A stretch of 64,000 nt of DNA from Mucilaginibacter robiniae (GCF_012849215.1 NZ_CP051682.1:496001-560000); one strand, 5' to 3'. Shown: positions 30,000-39,826, counted from the first letter of the stretch. Notes: generated by a model from the letters alone, not told the origin. A program made the numbers and translations.

Positions 30000-30050
30000 T
30001 GAAGAGAATATAAAATTCAATCCTCAGTCCTTCAATCCCTCCATCATTAA

Positions 30051-30359
30051 TTATAATGTAATACCAGTAATGGCGATTTTAGTAAATTGCTGACGGTGAC
30101 CGTTTTTCTTTTTGTAGCCTTTTCTTCTTTTCTTTTTGAAGATCAGAACTTTATCACCCTTTACATGAGACACGATTGTGGCTGATACTTTAGCACCTTG
30201 CAGCGCGCTGCCTAAGCTAAATTTACCTTCGTTTTCAGCTAACAATACTTTGTCAAATTCAATACTAGCGCCCTCATCTCCCTGTAAGCGGTGTACAAAG
30301 ATTTGCTGGTCTTTAGCAACTTTAAATTGCTGTCCGGCTATATCTACTATTGCGTACAT
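30051..30359 (-). CDS. rplU: 50S ribosomal protein L21
   Basis: Binds 23S rRNA in the large subunit. [18 protein letters not shown] opens the protein and [15 protein letters not shown] gives the basic L21 signature near the end. 102 residues, normal. First gene of the rplU-rpmA operon, with a well-formed promoter upstream. Confidence 0.97.
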   Translation of the reverse strand: MYAIVDIAGQQFKVAKDQQIFVHRLQGDEGASIEFDKVLLAENEGKFSLGSALQGAKVSATIVSHVKGDKVLIFKKKRRKGYKKKNGHRQQFTKIAITGITL

Positions 30360-30397
30360 TTGTTATTATTAATTAAAATGGTTAAAAATTTGAGGTG

Positions 30398-30428
30398 CAA
30401 ATATAAGATTATAATTTATATAAAGCAA
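30398..30428 (-). promoter_or_regulatory. Predicted promoter of rplU-rpmA
   Basis: Minus-strand TATATTTG (30398-30405) with TTG (30426-30428) 20 bases upstream, an excellent match to the Bacteroidota -7/-33 promoter. The expected start site is about 30 bp before the rplU ATG. Confidence 0.65.
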
Positions 30429-30519
30429 TATGCCTGTTTAATATAATCATCCTAACATAGACCCAAAATAAACTATTCAGAACTTACTAATGTAGTTCAG
30501 ATAAGGCATAAATTAAATT

Positions 30520-31551
30520 TTATCCTTTTTTAAACTTGTTGGCCAGCATTTGCAGCATATCATTATTAACCGGGGTTGCCGGTTCATCATTCTTACGGTT
30601 AACAGGTTGCTGGTGCTTTGGCTTAAAGTTATTGTTTCTTTGAAAATCCTTTTTCGGCCTATTATTATCTGGCTGTTGACCTTGCATGGGTTTTGCTGGT
30701 GCTGGTTTTGGCTGTATAGGTTTAGCCTGAGCTGGCTTTGCCGGTTTGTTCTGGTTCCAGCGTTTGTAAATTTCTTCTACTTTGCGCTTAGTATATAATG
30801 GAAAATCACCGTGCATAATCCAGGCATAGTAGCTAGGTTCCATATCAAACACATCTTCCACACGTTTACCTTTGTGCTTGCCAAAATTAAACACCTCCTC
30901 GCCTGCATCGTTATAAACCATGCGGCCCACAAAATCAACCGTGCGGTGCAAATTAGTAAATTCATGCAGCCCTGCTACATCATTTACCACCGGAATGCTA
31001 CGTTTGCCTTTTTTATCTTCCCACTCGATGTTGGCATAGCGTTCCACCTGAGCCAGTAATACTTCCATGGTAGCCCGGGTGTCAGCTTCAGCAGAGTGCG
31101 CATTTTCAATTTGTCTATTGCAATAAAACTGATAAGCTGCCTTTAGCGTACGCTGCTCCATCTGGTGGAAAATGTTTTGCACATCCACAAAATGGCGCCC
31201 GTTCAAATCAAATTCGACACCTGCACGTAAAAACTCCTCCATCAGCATCGGAATATCGAATTTATTGGAGTTATAGCCAGCTAAATCACTGTCAGTTAAA
31301 AAATCAGCTATCTCAGCAGCTACGGTTTTAAATACTGGTGCATCTTTCACATCATCATCATAAATGCCGTGTATTAAAGATGTTTCCAGTGGAATTGGCA
31401 TATCTGGATTAATAAGCCAGGTTTTGCTTTCTTCCATACCATCAGGCAATAGTTTGATAATGGCAATTTCCACTACCCGATCCGTGCCGACACTAGTGCC
31501 GGTAGTCTCCAGATCAAAAAAAGCAAGCGGGCGTTTTAAGTTTAGTTTCAT
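30520..31551 (-). CDS. DEDDh 3'-5' exonuclease, DNA polymerase III epsilon-like
   Basis: The exonuclease domain (about 8-165) has FFDLETTGT (Exo I, Asp and Glu), the GYNSNKFDIPML segment (Exo II) and HSAEADTRAT (Exo III, with His and Asp). A second module around 210-260 (FNFGKHKGKRVEDVF) resembles the small DUF3820-like domain seen in ExoX-type enzymes. The C-terminus (265-330) is a disordered Pro/Lys/Gln/Asn-rich linker ending in LANKFKKG. Start chosen at ATG 31551, two codons inside a longer frame. Role in repair or proofreading is inferred. Confidence 0.85.
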   Translation of the reverse strand: MKLNLKRPLAFFDLETTGTSVGTDRVVEIAIIKLLPDGMEESKTWLINPDMPIPLETSLIHGIYDDDVKDAPVFKTVAAEIADFLTDSDLAGYNSNKFDIPMLMEEFLRAGVEFDLNGRHFVDVQNIFHQMEQRTLKAAYQFYCNRQIENAHSAEADTRATMEVLLAQVERYANIEWEDKKGKRSIPVVNDVAGLHEFTNLHRTVDFVGRMVYNDAGEEVFNFGKHKGKRVEDVFDMEPSYYAWIMHGDFPLYTKRKVEEIYKRWNQNKPAKPAQAKPIQPKPAPAKPMQGQQPDNNRPKKDFQRNNNFKPKHQQPVNRKNDEPATPVNNDMLQMLANKFKKG

Positions 31552-31845
31552 GCACAACGTATTTCTGCAAAGGTCGTAAAACTCTTTTAAAATATTGACA
31601 AGGAAGATTTTTTGAGTTAATGCATTTTAGCACAACATCTAAGTAAAAAATACTTAATCTTTAAATAAGTAGCTAGATTTTTGTATTTAAAAATTTACAT
31701 AGCAAAGTTAAAATCGAATAACTGTTGTAATTTCCTATCGTATAAATTTACCTTACTCAACCACTTTAATCTCTAAAATTATCACACTATATCTATATTC
31801 AACCTGCTAAAATTTAAATACCTTAGTAGAACCTAAAATTCCTTT

Positions 31846-33816
31846 ATGAAACAATTTTTACTAGTCTTTTTTCTTATTCTTTTTTCTGTTGTTACTCAAG
31901 CTGATGATTTTCCATATGGCACCTACAAAATGGAAGATATGGAAATGAAATCTTATCCCAAAAGCACTAATGCACATGCTGTAGTATTACAGGAGTACGG
32001 TAAAACCTGGGTCAGCAGCAATGAGCAGGTTAGGCTGATTCATGAATATCATGTTAAAATAAAAATTTTTGATAGCAAAGCTTTTGATCAAGGCAATGTT
32101 GAGATTGTACTGAACAAAAGCGATAATGATACCTACGAAGAACTACAAAGCGTAGAAGGCAAAACGTATTATTACAACAATCATGGTGTGGTGCAAAGTG
32201 CAGATCTGGACAGCAAACAAGTATTCGCACAAAACCGCGATAAATACCATAATCTGGTAAAATTTGCTATGCCCAACGTAGGCAAAGGCTGTGTAATTGA
32301 CTACAAGTACACTATACGTTCACCGTACTTGTTTAACTTCAAATCTTGGATGTTTCAATCAGACATTCCTAAAGTAACTTCTGAATATGAAGTACATATC
32401 CCAGCGGTTTATAATTACAATGTATCATTACGCGGCCCATTTAAATTAACTCGTAACAAACCCGAACTTGAACGAGATTGCTTTTCAATAGCTAGTACTA
32501 AGTGTGATTGTTCTAAGATAGTATATGCTATGGACGATATTCCAGCCTTTGAGGAAGAAGATTATATGACTGCTGCCAAAAACTTTATTTCGGGTATGTA
32601 TTTCGAGTTAACGGATTATATAAACTTGAACAATGGCGGTAAACAAAAAATAACTAAAGAGTGGAGCGATATTGATTACACGCTAAAACATGATGAAGAT
32701 TTTGGCGGCCAAATGCGTAAAGAAAATCTGTTTAAAGATAAACTACCTGTCATAACGGCTGGAAAAACAGATGAACTGGCTAAAGCCAAAGCCATATATG
32801 CTTATATTCAAAAGAATATTAAAGTCAACAACTTTTACGGGTACTCTACCGATAATGGTATCCGCAAGGCTATAGAAACGCATACTGGTAACGTGGCTGA
32901 TGTAAACTTAGCACTTGTTGCGGCTCTGAATGCAGCAGGAATTAACACAGAAGCTGTTTTACTTTCCACACGCAATCATGGTATCATTAATAAGCTTTAC
33001 CCTGTGATTAATGATTTTAACTATGTGATAGCAAAAACTAATATTGGTGGTACTTCTTACCTGCTGGACGCAACCGATCCTCTATTGCCATTTGGATTAC
33101 TACCTGTTGATTGCATTAACGACCAAGGCCGGGTGCTAAGCCTTAATAAGCCATCGTACTGGATTGATTTGAAAGCAACACAGAAAAAAAGCAGCTTCAT
33201 GATTCTTGATTTAACGTTGCAGAACAATGGCAAACTTACCGGCACGTTAATCGATTACTCGAAAGGATACGAAGCCTATAATGGTCGGCGTGCTATAAAG
33301 AAATTTAATTCGGTTGATGAATACGTGGAAAACCTGGATGAAAAGATGCCGAAAATAAAAATTTTAAAATCAGAGGTTGAGAATGTAGATAGCTTGGATG
33401 CTACGTTGGTTGAAAAGTATAATATTGAAATTGACGCTTACGATAACTTAAACCACGAACGCCTAGCCTTTAATCCTTTCATTATACACAAGCTGGTAGA
33501 AAATCCTTTTAAACTTACAGAACGTACTTACCCCGTAGATATGGGTGCCCCTTCAGATAGTCGGGTTACTTTAACAATACATTTACCAGATAATTACACC
33601 ATGGAAACTATTCCAGAAAATGTAGGCATCAGATTACCTAATCAAGGAGGCCAGTTTATCACATCATTTGAAAATCAAAATAACGAGTTTACATTTTCTC
33701 ATCTAATCCAGCTTAATAATTCAATATACTCACCTGAAGAATATCCTTATTTAAAAGAACTGTTCAATAAAATTATTCAAACGGAAAGAGCAGAAATCAT
33801 ATTTAAAAAGAAATAA
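31846..33816 (+). CDS. Exported DUF3857/transglutaminase-like protein without catalytic cysteine
   Basis: 656 residues with a signal peptide (2-19, ending near TQA). A DUF3857 beta domain covers about 50-240, a transglutaminase-like core about 285-415, and a beta-rich tail follows. Where active family members have GDCK, this protein reads THTGNVADVNLALVAALNAAG, with no cysteine, so it is probably not an enzyme. Its stop overlaps the start of its paralogue by one base (TAATG), so the pair is translationally coupled and may form a complex. Confidence 0.85.
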   Translation: MKQFLLVFFLILFSVVTQADDFPYGTYKMEDMEMKSYPKSTNAHAVVLQEYGKTWVSSNEQVRLIHEYHVKIKIFDSKAFDQGNVEIVLNKSDNDTYEELQSVEGKTYYYNNHGVVQSADLDSKQVFAQNRDKYHNLVKFAMPNVGKGCVIDYKYTIRSPYLFNFKSWMFQSDIPKVTSEYEVHIPAVYNYNVSLRGPFKLTRNKPELERDCFSIASTKCDCSKIVYAMDDIPAFEEEDYMTAAKNFISGMYFELTDYINLNNGGKQKITKEWSDIDYTLKHDEDFGGQMRKENLFKDKLPVITAGKTDELAKAKAIYAYIQKNIKVNNFYGYSTDNGIRKAIETHTGNVADVNLALVAALNAAGINTEAVLLSTRNHGIINKLYPVINDFNYVIAKTNIGGTSYLLDATDPLLPFGLLPVDCINDQGRVLSLNKPSYWIDLKATQKKSSFMILDLTLQNNGKLTGTLIDYSKGYEAYNGRRAIKKFNSVDEYVENLDEKMPKIKILKSEVENVDSLDATLVEKYNIEIDAYDNLNHERLAFNPFIIHKLVENPFKLTERTYPVDMGAPSDSRVTLTIHLPDNYTMETIPENVGIRLPNQGGQFITSFENQNNEFTFSHLIQLNNSIYSPEEYPYLKELFNKIIQTERAEIIFKKK

Positions 33817-35723
33817 TGAAGCATATTTTACTTATTGGTTTACTGAGCTTGTTTGTACTAAAAGTTACAGGTCAAATAAGCTATGATGCAGCTTCCATTC
33901 CTAAAGATTTATTGCCTTATGCAGGCTCAGTAGTACGCAGTAATAATATAACTGTTGAGGTAAAAGATTTAAACAACATTGTTGAGCATTACAAAAATGC
34001 AATCACCGTACTGAATAAAACTGGCGACGACGATGCAGAACTAACAATTTATTACAATAAAGCGAATCATATTAAATCTATCAAGGGTATAGTATATGAT
34101 GAATTTGGTAAACCTATAAGTAAAATCAGCGAAAAAGATTTTAGAGATTACAGTGCAGCCGACAATGCTTCCCTTTTTGAAGATATTCGTGAAAAGTATT
34201 ATAAACCATCAGTAGTATCTTACCCTTACACTGTCGAGTATGACTATGAAGTATTATCTAAGCAATCGCTAAATTTTCCCGATTGGTTTCCGGCAGAAGA
34301 CGTAGGCATTGCAGTACAAAACAGTTCGTATACTTTTACTTGCCCATCCAATTTTAATATTCATTACAAAGAACGAAATTGCCCGACTCAAGCCAACATT
34401 ACAACCAATGCTAGCGGACAAAAGGTTTACACCTGGACAATCAGTAATCTAAAAGCTCGTCGTAGTGAACCTTATAGCCCAAATCCAGAAGAGTATTTGC
34501 CTGTAGTAAAAATTGCACCTGAAAAATTCACCTACGATGGCCATAGCGGTTCATTTACCAACTGGAACGAGCTAGGTAAATGGCAATATGATGATCTGTT
34601 AAAGTCACGTTCAACTCTACCACAAGCTACTATAGGCTATATTCATCAGCTGACTGATACTATTAGCGATCCGAAACGAAAGGCTAAAGTAATTTATGAG
34701 TATATGCAAAGCAAAACCCGTTACGTTAGTGTACAAGTAGGTATTGGCGGTTATCAGCCTTTTCCAGCTGCTGATGTTGATCGCTTAGGTTATGGCGATT
34801 GCAAAGCACTAGTTAATTACACGCAAGCCTTACTGAAAGCAGGAAACATTAATTCATACTATTGCATTGTACAAGCAGGTTCTGCTAAAAAAAGTTTACT
34901 TACTGATTTTGCCAGTATGCAAGGCAATCACATCATATTGTGCTTACCGTTTAAAAATGACACCACTTGGCTGGAGTGCACCAGTCAGAAAATACCATTT
35001 GGTTTCCTAAGCGACTTTACTGATGACCGTTGGGTACTGGCCTGTACGGATGCAGGCGGCCGCTTAATGCATACGCCTAAATATACAGCCGAGCAAAATA
35101 AACAAATTCGTACTGCTATTTTAGAGTTGAAAGCTAACGGAGAACTAGCAGGCAACATGAATACCTTTTTTGAAGGAACCCAGTATGAAAACCGTCCTGA
35201 CGAAGCCAGTGATAACGACAAAGATTTAAAAATGGTGAAAGAAGTTTATCCCATTAATAATCTGGAGATAGAAAGCCTGAGCTTTAAACAAGTTAAAAAC
35301 ATACAACCAACTAACCAGGAACAATTAAAATTTAACGCCCGCGATTTTGCTACGCAATCAGGTGGAAAACTATATTTCATGGTTAACCCGGTAAATCGTG
35401 TCAACAACGTACCACGTGAAGTTCGTAACCGTACTACTAACTTGTACATTAACCGTGGTTACACCGATGTGGATGAAATTACTTATACTATACCCGAAGG
35501 TTATAAACTGGACATTGAACCTCTTAATGTCACTTTAAGTAAACCTTTTGGCAGATTTAAAGCCACAGCCCAGTTGAATGCCAACCACCAGTTGATATAT
35601 AAGCGCAGTTTACAAGTTATTGATGGCACTTACAGTAAAGAAAGTTATCAGGATTTAGTAAGTTTTTACCAGGCAGTATCAGATGCCGATCATTACAATG
35701 TGGCTTTAACTAAAACTAACTAA
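33816..35723 (+). CDS. Exported DUF3857/transglutaminase-like protein, catalytic triad present
   Basis: 635 residues, signal peptide ending near VTGQ. DUF3857 domain about 45-230, then a transglutaminase-like core with C329 (LGYGDCKALVNY), H372 (GNHIILCLP) and D382 (KNDTTWLECTS) in canonical order. It is probably an active periplasmic or surface cysteine enzyme (protease, amidase or crosslinker). Substrate unknown. It is translated with its cysteine-less paralogue, and its last 8 bases overlap a small convergent membrane-protein gene. Confidence 0.88.
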   Translation: MKHILLIGLLSLFVLKVTGQISYDAASIPKDLLPYAGSVVRSNNITVEVKDLNNIVEHYKNAITVLNKTGDDDAELTIYYNKANHIKSIKGIVYDEFGKPISKISEKDFRDYSAADNASLFEDIREKYYKPSVVSYPYTVEYDYEVLSKQSLNFPDWFPAEDVGIAVQNSSYTFTCPSNFNIHYKERNCPTQANITTNASGQKVYTWTISNLKARRSEPYSPNPEEYLPVVKIAPEKFTYDGHSGSFTNWNELGKWQYDDLLKSRSTLPQATIGYIHQLTDTISDPKRKAKVIYEYMQSKTRYVSVQVGIGGYQPFPAADVDRLGYGDCKALVNYTQALLKAGNINSYYCIVQAGSAKKSLLTDFASMQGNHIILCLPFKNDTTWLECTSQKIPFGFLSDFTDDRWVLACTDAGGRLMHTPKYTAEQNKQIRTAILELKANGELAGNMNTFFEGTQYENRPDEASDNDKDLKMVKEVYPINNLEIESLSFKQVKNIQPTNQEQLKFNARDFATQSGGKLYFMVNPVNRVNNVPREVRNRTTNLYINRGYTDVDEITYTIPEGYKLDIEPLNVTLSKPFGRFKATAQLNANHQLIYKRSLQVIDGTYSKESYQDLVSFYQAVSDADHYNVALTKTN

Positions 35724-35838
35724 AGATGATAATGCCTAAAATGATACCGATAATCATAATCACATATAAGAGTATTTCATTACCGGCAAAGCGCTTGTAT
35801 GTAGTCCAGAATGAGTAATCTTCTTTCTCTTTTGCCAT
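35716..35838 (-). CDS. Small single-pass membrane protein (40 residues)
   Basis: From ATG 35838 to TAG 35716 the frame encodes a charged N-terminus (MAKEKEDYSFWTTYKRFAG) followed by a nearly unbroken hydrophobic run of Ile, Leu, Val and Gly to the end (about residues 22-39). It is an ideal transmembrane helix with no interrupting charge. It overlaps the end of the convergent DUF3857 gene by 8 bp. Family unknown to me. The strong amphipathic-then-hydrophobic design argues for a real gene. Confidence 0.65.
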   Translation of the reverse strand: MAKEKEDYSFWTTYKRFAGNEILLYVIMIIGIILGIIIFS

Positions 35839-35939
35839 AGTAAGACAAAAATAGCCAAAAGTTGTTTAAGTATAATAAATTAGCTTTCACTATCAAGGTA
35901 TTAACTTTATGAATGATAGCTGCTAATATTTAGCTAAAC

Positions 35940-35975
35940 AAAATCCCCGACGTGTTCAGCACATTGGGGATTTTT
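35940..35975 (-). terminator. Terminator after the thioredoxin-fold gene
   Basis: AAAATCCCC and GGGGATTTTT form the stem around a 17-base loop containing a smaller GTG/CAC pairing. It lies 25 bp beyond the stop of the minus-strand redoxin gene, with T runs on the minus strand. Confidence 0.75.
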
Positions 35976-35999
35976 AATATTAATTATAGCTACCTTTTA

Positions 36000-36611
36000 T
36001 TAGGCACTCTTTTTCCATTTGATAGTACAGCCAATAGCTTTAGTACTAGTTACTTCAGGTTGTTTGCCAGCTAATAAAGCATTCACTGCATTTTGTACAT
36101 AGTTGGTTCTGCTTGCGTTGGTACCCTGAGTATCATCATCAATAGCACCAACATATTTTACTACATTACCTGATGCTGTTTTTTGCAATAGGTACACGTG
36201 CGGCGTAGCTTTAGCACCGTAAGCACGGGTAACATCCTGCGTTTCGTCAATCAGGTACGGAAAGGAATAATGCTTTTCAGTAGCTCTTTTCTGCATATTT
36301 TCAAATGAATCGGCCGGCTCAGCAACCGGGTCATTTGGGCTAATAGCAATTACCGGGTAGCCTTTAGAAGCATACATCTTATCTAATTCCATAATACGTG
36401 TTTCATAAGCTTTGGCATATGGGCAGTGGTTACAGGTAAATACTACCAAAAAGCCCTTAGCTGATTTATAATTGGCTAATGATACCATTTTACCGTTTAC
36501 ATTTTTCAACTTAAAATCAGTAGCGGTATCGCCTACTTTATAACCTGGTTCGGCTGGCTTAAAGGCTACGCTAGCCAGCGCAACAAAGCATAGAACAATT
36601 AATTTTTTCAT
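36000..36611 (-). CDS. Exported thioredoxin-fold (AhpC/TSA-like) protein
   Basis: 203 residues with a signal peptide (about 2-17). The redoxin domain starts at VGDTATDFKLKNVNGK, and the active-site pair is CNHC in VVFTCNHCPYAKAYE. RAYGAKATPHVYLL is the conserved cis-proline region. This matches the periplasmic redoxin family with a CxxC pair. It probably serves disulfide reduction or peroxide handling outside the cytoplasm. It lies 8 bp downstream of a TlpA-like gene in the same operon. Confidence 0.85.
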   Translation of the reverse strand: MKKLIVLCFVALASVAFKPAEPGYKVGDTATDFKLKNVNGKMVSLANYKSAKGFLVVFTCNHCPYAKAYETRIMELDKMYASKGYPVIAISPNDPVAEPADSFENMQKRATEKHYSFPYLIDETQDVTRAYGAKATPHVYLLQKTASGNVVKYVGAIDDDTQGTNASRTNYVQNAVNALLAGKQPEVTSTKAIGCTIKWKKSA

Positions 36612-36619
36612 GGTAAATT

Positions 36620-37093
36620 TTATTTGTGGGTTTGATAAAGCTTGTTCAATTCGTCGTAAGTAAATTCCTGCTCAAAAAACTGTCTGAAGCCTTTTTTGCC
36701 ATTAACAATGAGTGTACCCGGCAAGGCACCGCTCCAATCTTTATTAATGCCATCAATAAACTCCTGATCGCTTTTGCGTGAAGCCAAGTAAACTTCAGGA
36801 ACCAGCTTGTGGGTACGTACAAAAGTATTTACGGCTTGGTACTTAGAATCAAAATCCATACTTACCAGCAACACTTTGAGGAGCTGCTTAGCATAAGTAG
36901 TTTGCAATTGGTTAAAGTAAGGCAATTCGGCGACACAAGGCCCGCACCAGGTAGCCCAAAAGTTAACTACGTAAACAGTATCCGTATTACTAATGCGTTT
37001 TTCCAATTGTGGTAAGGTAATGCGCTTTACCTGCGCGAAACTGGTAATGCTTACGATAAATAGTAAAATGGATAATAATAGGCGATTTTTCAT
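36620..37093 (-). CDS. TlpA-like thioredoxin
   Basis: 157 residues with a signal peptide (about 3-20). The active site is NFWATWCGPCVAELP, the standard WCGPC. Family members reduce disulfides in the periplasm, for example in cytochrome maturation. Together with the redoxin 8 bp downstream it forms a two-gene extracytoplasmic thiol unit, and the NlpC/P60 gene lies 30 bp upstream on the same strand. Confidence 0.88.
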   Translation of the reverse strand: MKNRLLLSILLFIVSITSFAQVKRITLPQLEKRISNTDTVYVVNFWATWCGPCVAELPYFNQLQTTYAKQLLKVLLVSMDFDSKYQAVNTFVRTHKLVPEVYLASRKSDQEFIDGINKDWSGALPGTLIVNGKKGFRQFFEQEFTYDELNKLYQTHK

Positions 37094-37123
37094 AATTCTT
37101 AAAACGCTGCCATTTTAACAAAG

Positions 37124-37693
37124 TTATTCACTTTTTGCTATACTATTACCTAATATTACCGAACCTGCTCTCGAAAAATATTTATACATAGCCGGATCGC
37201 GTAGTTTCACTACAATTACCCCACGCCTAGAGCTGGCATGAACTAGGTATCCATTTTGCAGGTACACGCCTACATGACTAAACTTTTTACCGTCAAAATC
37301 AAAAAATATCAAATCACCCTCTTGCAGTTCATCTTCATACTTGCGCTTAATGCTATTTACTTGTTGGCTTGTCATGCGTGGAATATTAACGCCATACACC
37401 TGTTGTTCCAGTAAAAGCGCCAAACCCGAACAATCAATACCATCATGATCCATGCCGCCAAACCGATAAGGTGTACCAGCCCATTGCTCAATAAAGTTAT
37501 ACAACCGACCGTTAGTAATATCTTTACTATCTACTCCCATCAGCTCAGCATACTTGTCGGCTATAAAGCCTTGTGGCCTAACGACCTCGCCCGGCGCACC
37601 TTTCATCACAGCTCGTTTAGATTTACATGAAGTTAAAGCCATAATGGCCAGCAGCAACATTATAACAACACGCGGGCAATAGTTTAAATTCAT
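37124..37693 (-). CDS. NlpC/P60-family cell-wall hydrolase lipoprotein
   Basis: Cleaves D-glutamyl-diaminopimelate bonds in peptidoglycan peptides. From ATG 37693 (189 residues) the lipobox MALTSC puts lipidation at C23. The catalytic set is C88 (GIDCSGLA), H140 (FSHVGVYL) and H152 (LVHASS). A TTG six codons upstream could extend the frame but would move the signal peptide inward, so ATG is preferred. Likely first gene of the unit with the two thioredoxin-fold proteins. Confidence 0.9.
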   Translation of the reverse strand: MNLNYCPRVVIMLLLAIMALTSCKSKRAVMKGAPGEVVRPQGFIADKYAELMGVDSKDITNGRLYNFIEQWAGTPYRFGGMDHDGIDCSGLALLLEQQVYGVNIPRMTSQQVNSIKRKYEDELQEGDLIFFDFDGKKFSHVGVYLQNGYLVHASSRRGVIVVKLRDPAMYKYFSRAGSVILGNSIAKSE

Positions 37694-37956
37694 AAGTTTA
37701 AAGATAGGCAATAGGCTTTTCCACTTGTTTTAAATTGTTTGGAAATAGTTTTCCATACGTTATCAACATTTTGCAACAATCAACCTTATACAACATTATT
37801 AAGAAGTCTTTTTTACATAGCATTTTACGTATTGCCTATGAGGTTAGGTTCATAAGAAGAAAGATATTATCTCACCTTATCCAATAAAGCTGTATTTGCA
37901 ACAAAATAAAATGCTTTATATATTTATGACTAGCTACGTTTAGTAACCAACAATTT

Positions 37957-38727
37957 ATGCCTTCAAGAGGAGAATTAACCAACATTTACTTTGATAAAAG
38001 TAGAGTAAACAACCATAAGTATCCTTTTTCTCTGCCATTTTTTAGCAATCATGATAAAATTGGCATTCACCCTCTAGTAACCTACTTTGTTGGCGAGAAT
38101 GGTACCGGCAAATCAACACTTTTAGAAGCTATTGCTGTGGCATCAGGCTTTAACCCTGAAGGTGGGTCTGCGAATTTTAATTTCAATACCCGAGCATCAC
38201 ATTCTGCTTTGCATAAGCATATAATTACCTCACGAGGTACTCATCAACATACAGATGGCTTCTTTCTAAGAAGTGAAAGCTTCTTTAACATGGCTTCAGA
38301 AATTGAACGTTTGGATGAAGACGAACCGGGAACTACCCATATAAACGTAAAGCAAATTAAAATAATTGATTCTTATGGAGGGAAATCACTGCACGAACAA
38401 TCGCATGGCGAATCCTTTTGGTCTCTGTTTTTACATCGGTTCAGTGGTAATGGTTTTTACATTTTGGATGAACCAGAAGCCGCTTTATCCCCCTCACGCC
38501 AAATGGCCATGCTTATTAGGATGAATGAACTAATACAGCAAAGATCGCAGTTCATTATTGCTACACACTCACCCATATTACTGGCTTATCCAAACGCCTT
38601 AATTTACGAGTTTAGCGAGCAAGGCATACAAGTGCGAACTTATGAGCAAACACAACTATTTCAATCCTACCATGATTTTTTTCGAAACCCTAAGTATGTA
38701 GTCGACCGTTTGCTTCATACTAGGTAA
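37957..38727 (+). CDS. Stand-alone AAA/ABC-type ATPase
   Basis: 256 residues. Walker A GENGTGKST at 46-54, signature-like HEQSHGESF about 146-154, Walker B YILDEPEAAL from 168, and switch histidine in IIATHSPILL. This is the single-domain predicted ATPase group (SMC/RecF-like nucleotide-binding fold, COG3910 type) without membrane partner. Cellular role unknown. Monocistronic, preceded by 263 bp of noncoding AT-rich DNA and convergent with the oxygenase-like gene. Confidence 0.82.
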   Translation: MPSRGELTNIYFDKSRVNNHKYPFSLPFFSNHDKIGIHPLVTYFVGENGTGKSTLLEAIAVASGFNPEGGSANFNFNTRASHSALHKHIITSRGTHQHTDGFFLRSESFFNMASEIERLDEDEPGTTHINVKQIKIIDSYGGKSLHEQSHGESFWSLFLHRFSGNGFYILDEPEAALSPSRQMAMLIRMNELIQQRSQFIIATHSPILLAYPNALIYEFSEQGIQVRTYEQTQLFQSYHDFFRNPKYVVDRLLHTR

Positions 38728-38750
38728 AATACAGGGGTACTCTTTTATTG

Positions 38751-39815
38751 TTAACTATTCCACTCCTCTTGTTGCTTCTTGTAAGCTGCATACTGGTTCA
38801 GGTAATCCTGATTAACCGACCATTGAGGCTTTAACGCTTGCAGGGTTCCACTAATTTTAAGCAGATTTAATACACTCTGTGATACTTCTCCGGCCGGGAT
38901 AGCCAGTAAATCGGCTATTTCGTTTCCTAGTAAGTACCGCATTAATTGTACTATGTTCTGAGCTGTAAGTGGTGATTGTAGTTTAACAGTCTGAAAGTAC
39001 TCAATAAGGCTTTGGGTCAGTGCTCTGCCCTGTTCAGAAGCACGGAATTGGTGTTGCTGTATAGCCTTTGCTAAAGCAATAGCCTGCTTCCCGGTTTGCG
39101 GCAATAAACTATCCTGCACGCCAGATAGATAGCTTACCACATTCCAGAGGTGCATAAAAGCTTGCTGATCATCATAGCTTACTACTAAATCCAATTTGCG
39201 CAACCCACGGATAACCAGTAGCGAAAACGAAAGGTTGGTACCGGCCATATCTTCCTGGTTCACGGGTACGCCCCAAGTATCATCCCACTGACCGGTTTTT
39301 AAGGTATAGTACCGTGCAGTGGCATGTATCAGCCGTACTTTTAATATGCTGATAAAACCTTTACCTTCAGGTGCAAAAGCATTGGGCGCCATAACATCCC
39401 ACACAAACTGCCCGGTTTCCTGCAAACGCATCGCGGCATCGTTTCGTAAGCGCTTTGATAGGTACAACACCATAGCGCCATTAGCACCGGCATAATCATA
39501 AGGTAATGATAATAACCCCAGCATATTAAGCACCAATGAGGCATGCCGGGCAAAAAATGCTGCACCTCGCTGCATTTGCCGCTTATCGGCCCAAGGTGGC
39601 AATTGCTTAGCCTGTGCAAATAAAGTTTCATTGGCATAAGCTGTTGGCAAAACATCCAGTTGGTGATTAGCTTTTAAACTATCCAAGTAATTACGTAGTG
39701 CTGTTTTATCTTGATCGTTGGCAAACGTATGGGTTATGAACGTATCAACAACCGGATCTGCTACTAATCGCTGTGTTGATAAGAAATCATCACTATACAC
39801 AACTACCTCTTCCAT
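38751..39815 (-). CDS. MpaB/Lcp-family (DUF2236) haem oxygenase-like protein
   Basis: 354 residues, no signal peptide. VRLIHATARYY (R161, H164, R168) and NQEDMAGTNLSF (T193) reproduce the conserved Arg/His/Arg/Thr pattern of DUF2236, where the histidine is an axial haem ligand in latex-clearing protein. Family members cleave or oxidise polyisoprenoids or act in mycophenolate biosynthesis. The natural substrate here is unknown. It sits 11 bp downstream of a flavin oxidoreductase on the same strand, so the two probably act together. Confidence 0.75.
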   Translation of the reverse strand: MEEVVVYSDDFLSTQRLVADPVVDTFITHTFANDQDKTALRNYLDSLKANHQLDVLPTAYANETLFAQAKQLPPWADKRQMQRGAAFFARHASLVLNMLGLLSLPYDYAGANGAMVLYLSKRLRNDAAMRLQETGQFVWDVMAPNAFAPEGKGFISILKVRLIHATARYYTLKTGQWDDTWGVPVNQEDMAGTNLSFSLLVIRGLRKLDLVVSYDDQQAFMHLWNVVSYLSGVQDSLLPQTGKQAIALAKAIQQHQFRASEQGRALTQSLIEYFQTVKLQSPLTAQNIVQLMRYLLGNEIADLLAIPAGEVSQSVLNLLKISGTLQALKPQWSVNQDYLNQYAAYKKQQEEWNS

Positions 39816-39826
39816 AAATCTAGGTT

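Noticed and set aside
37694..37956. AT-rich gap before the AAA ATPase gene, inspected for small genes or RNA
   Set aside because: No clean -7/-33 promoter, stem or small frame could be supported.
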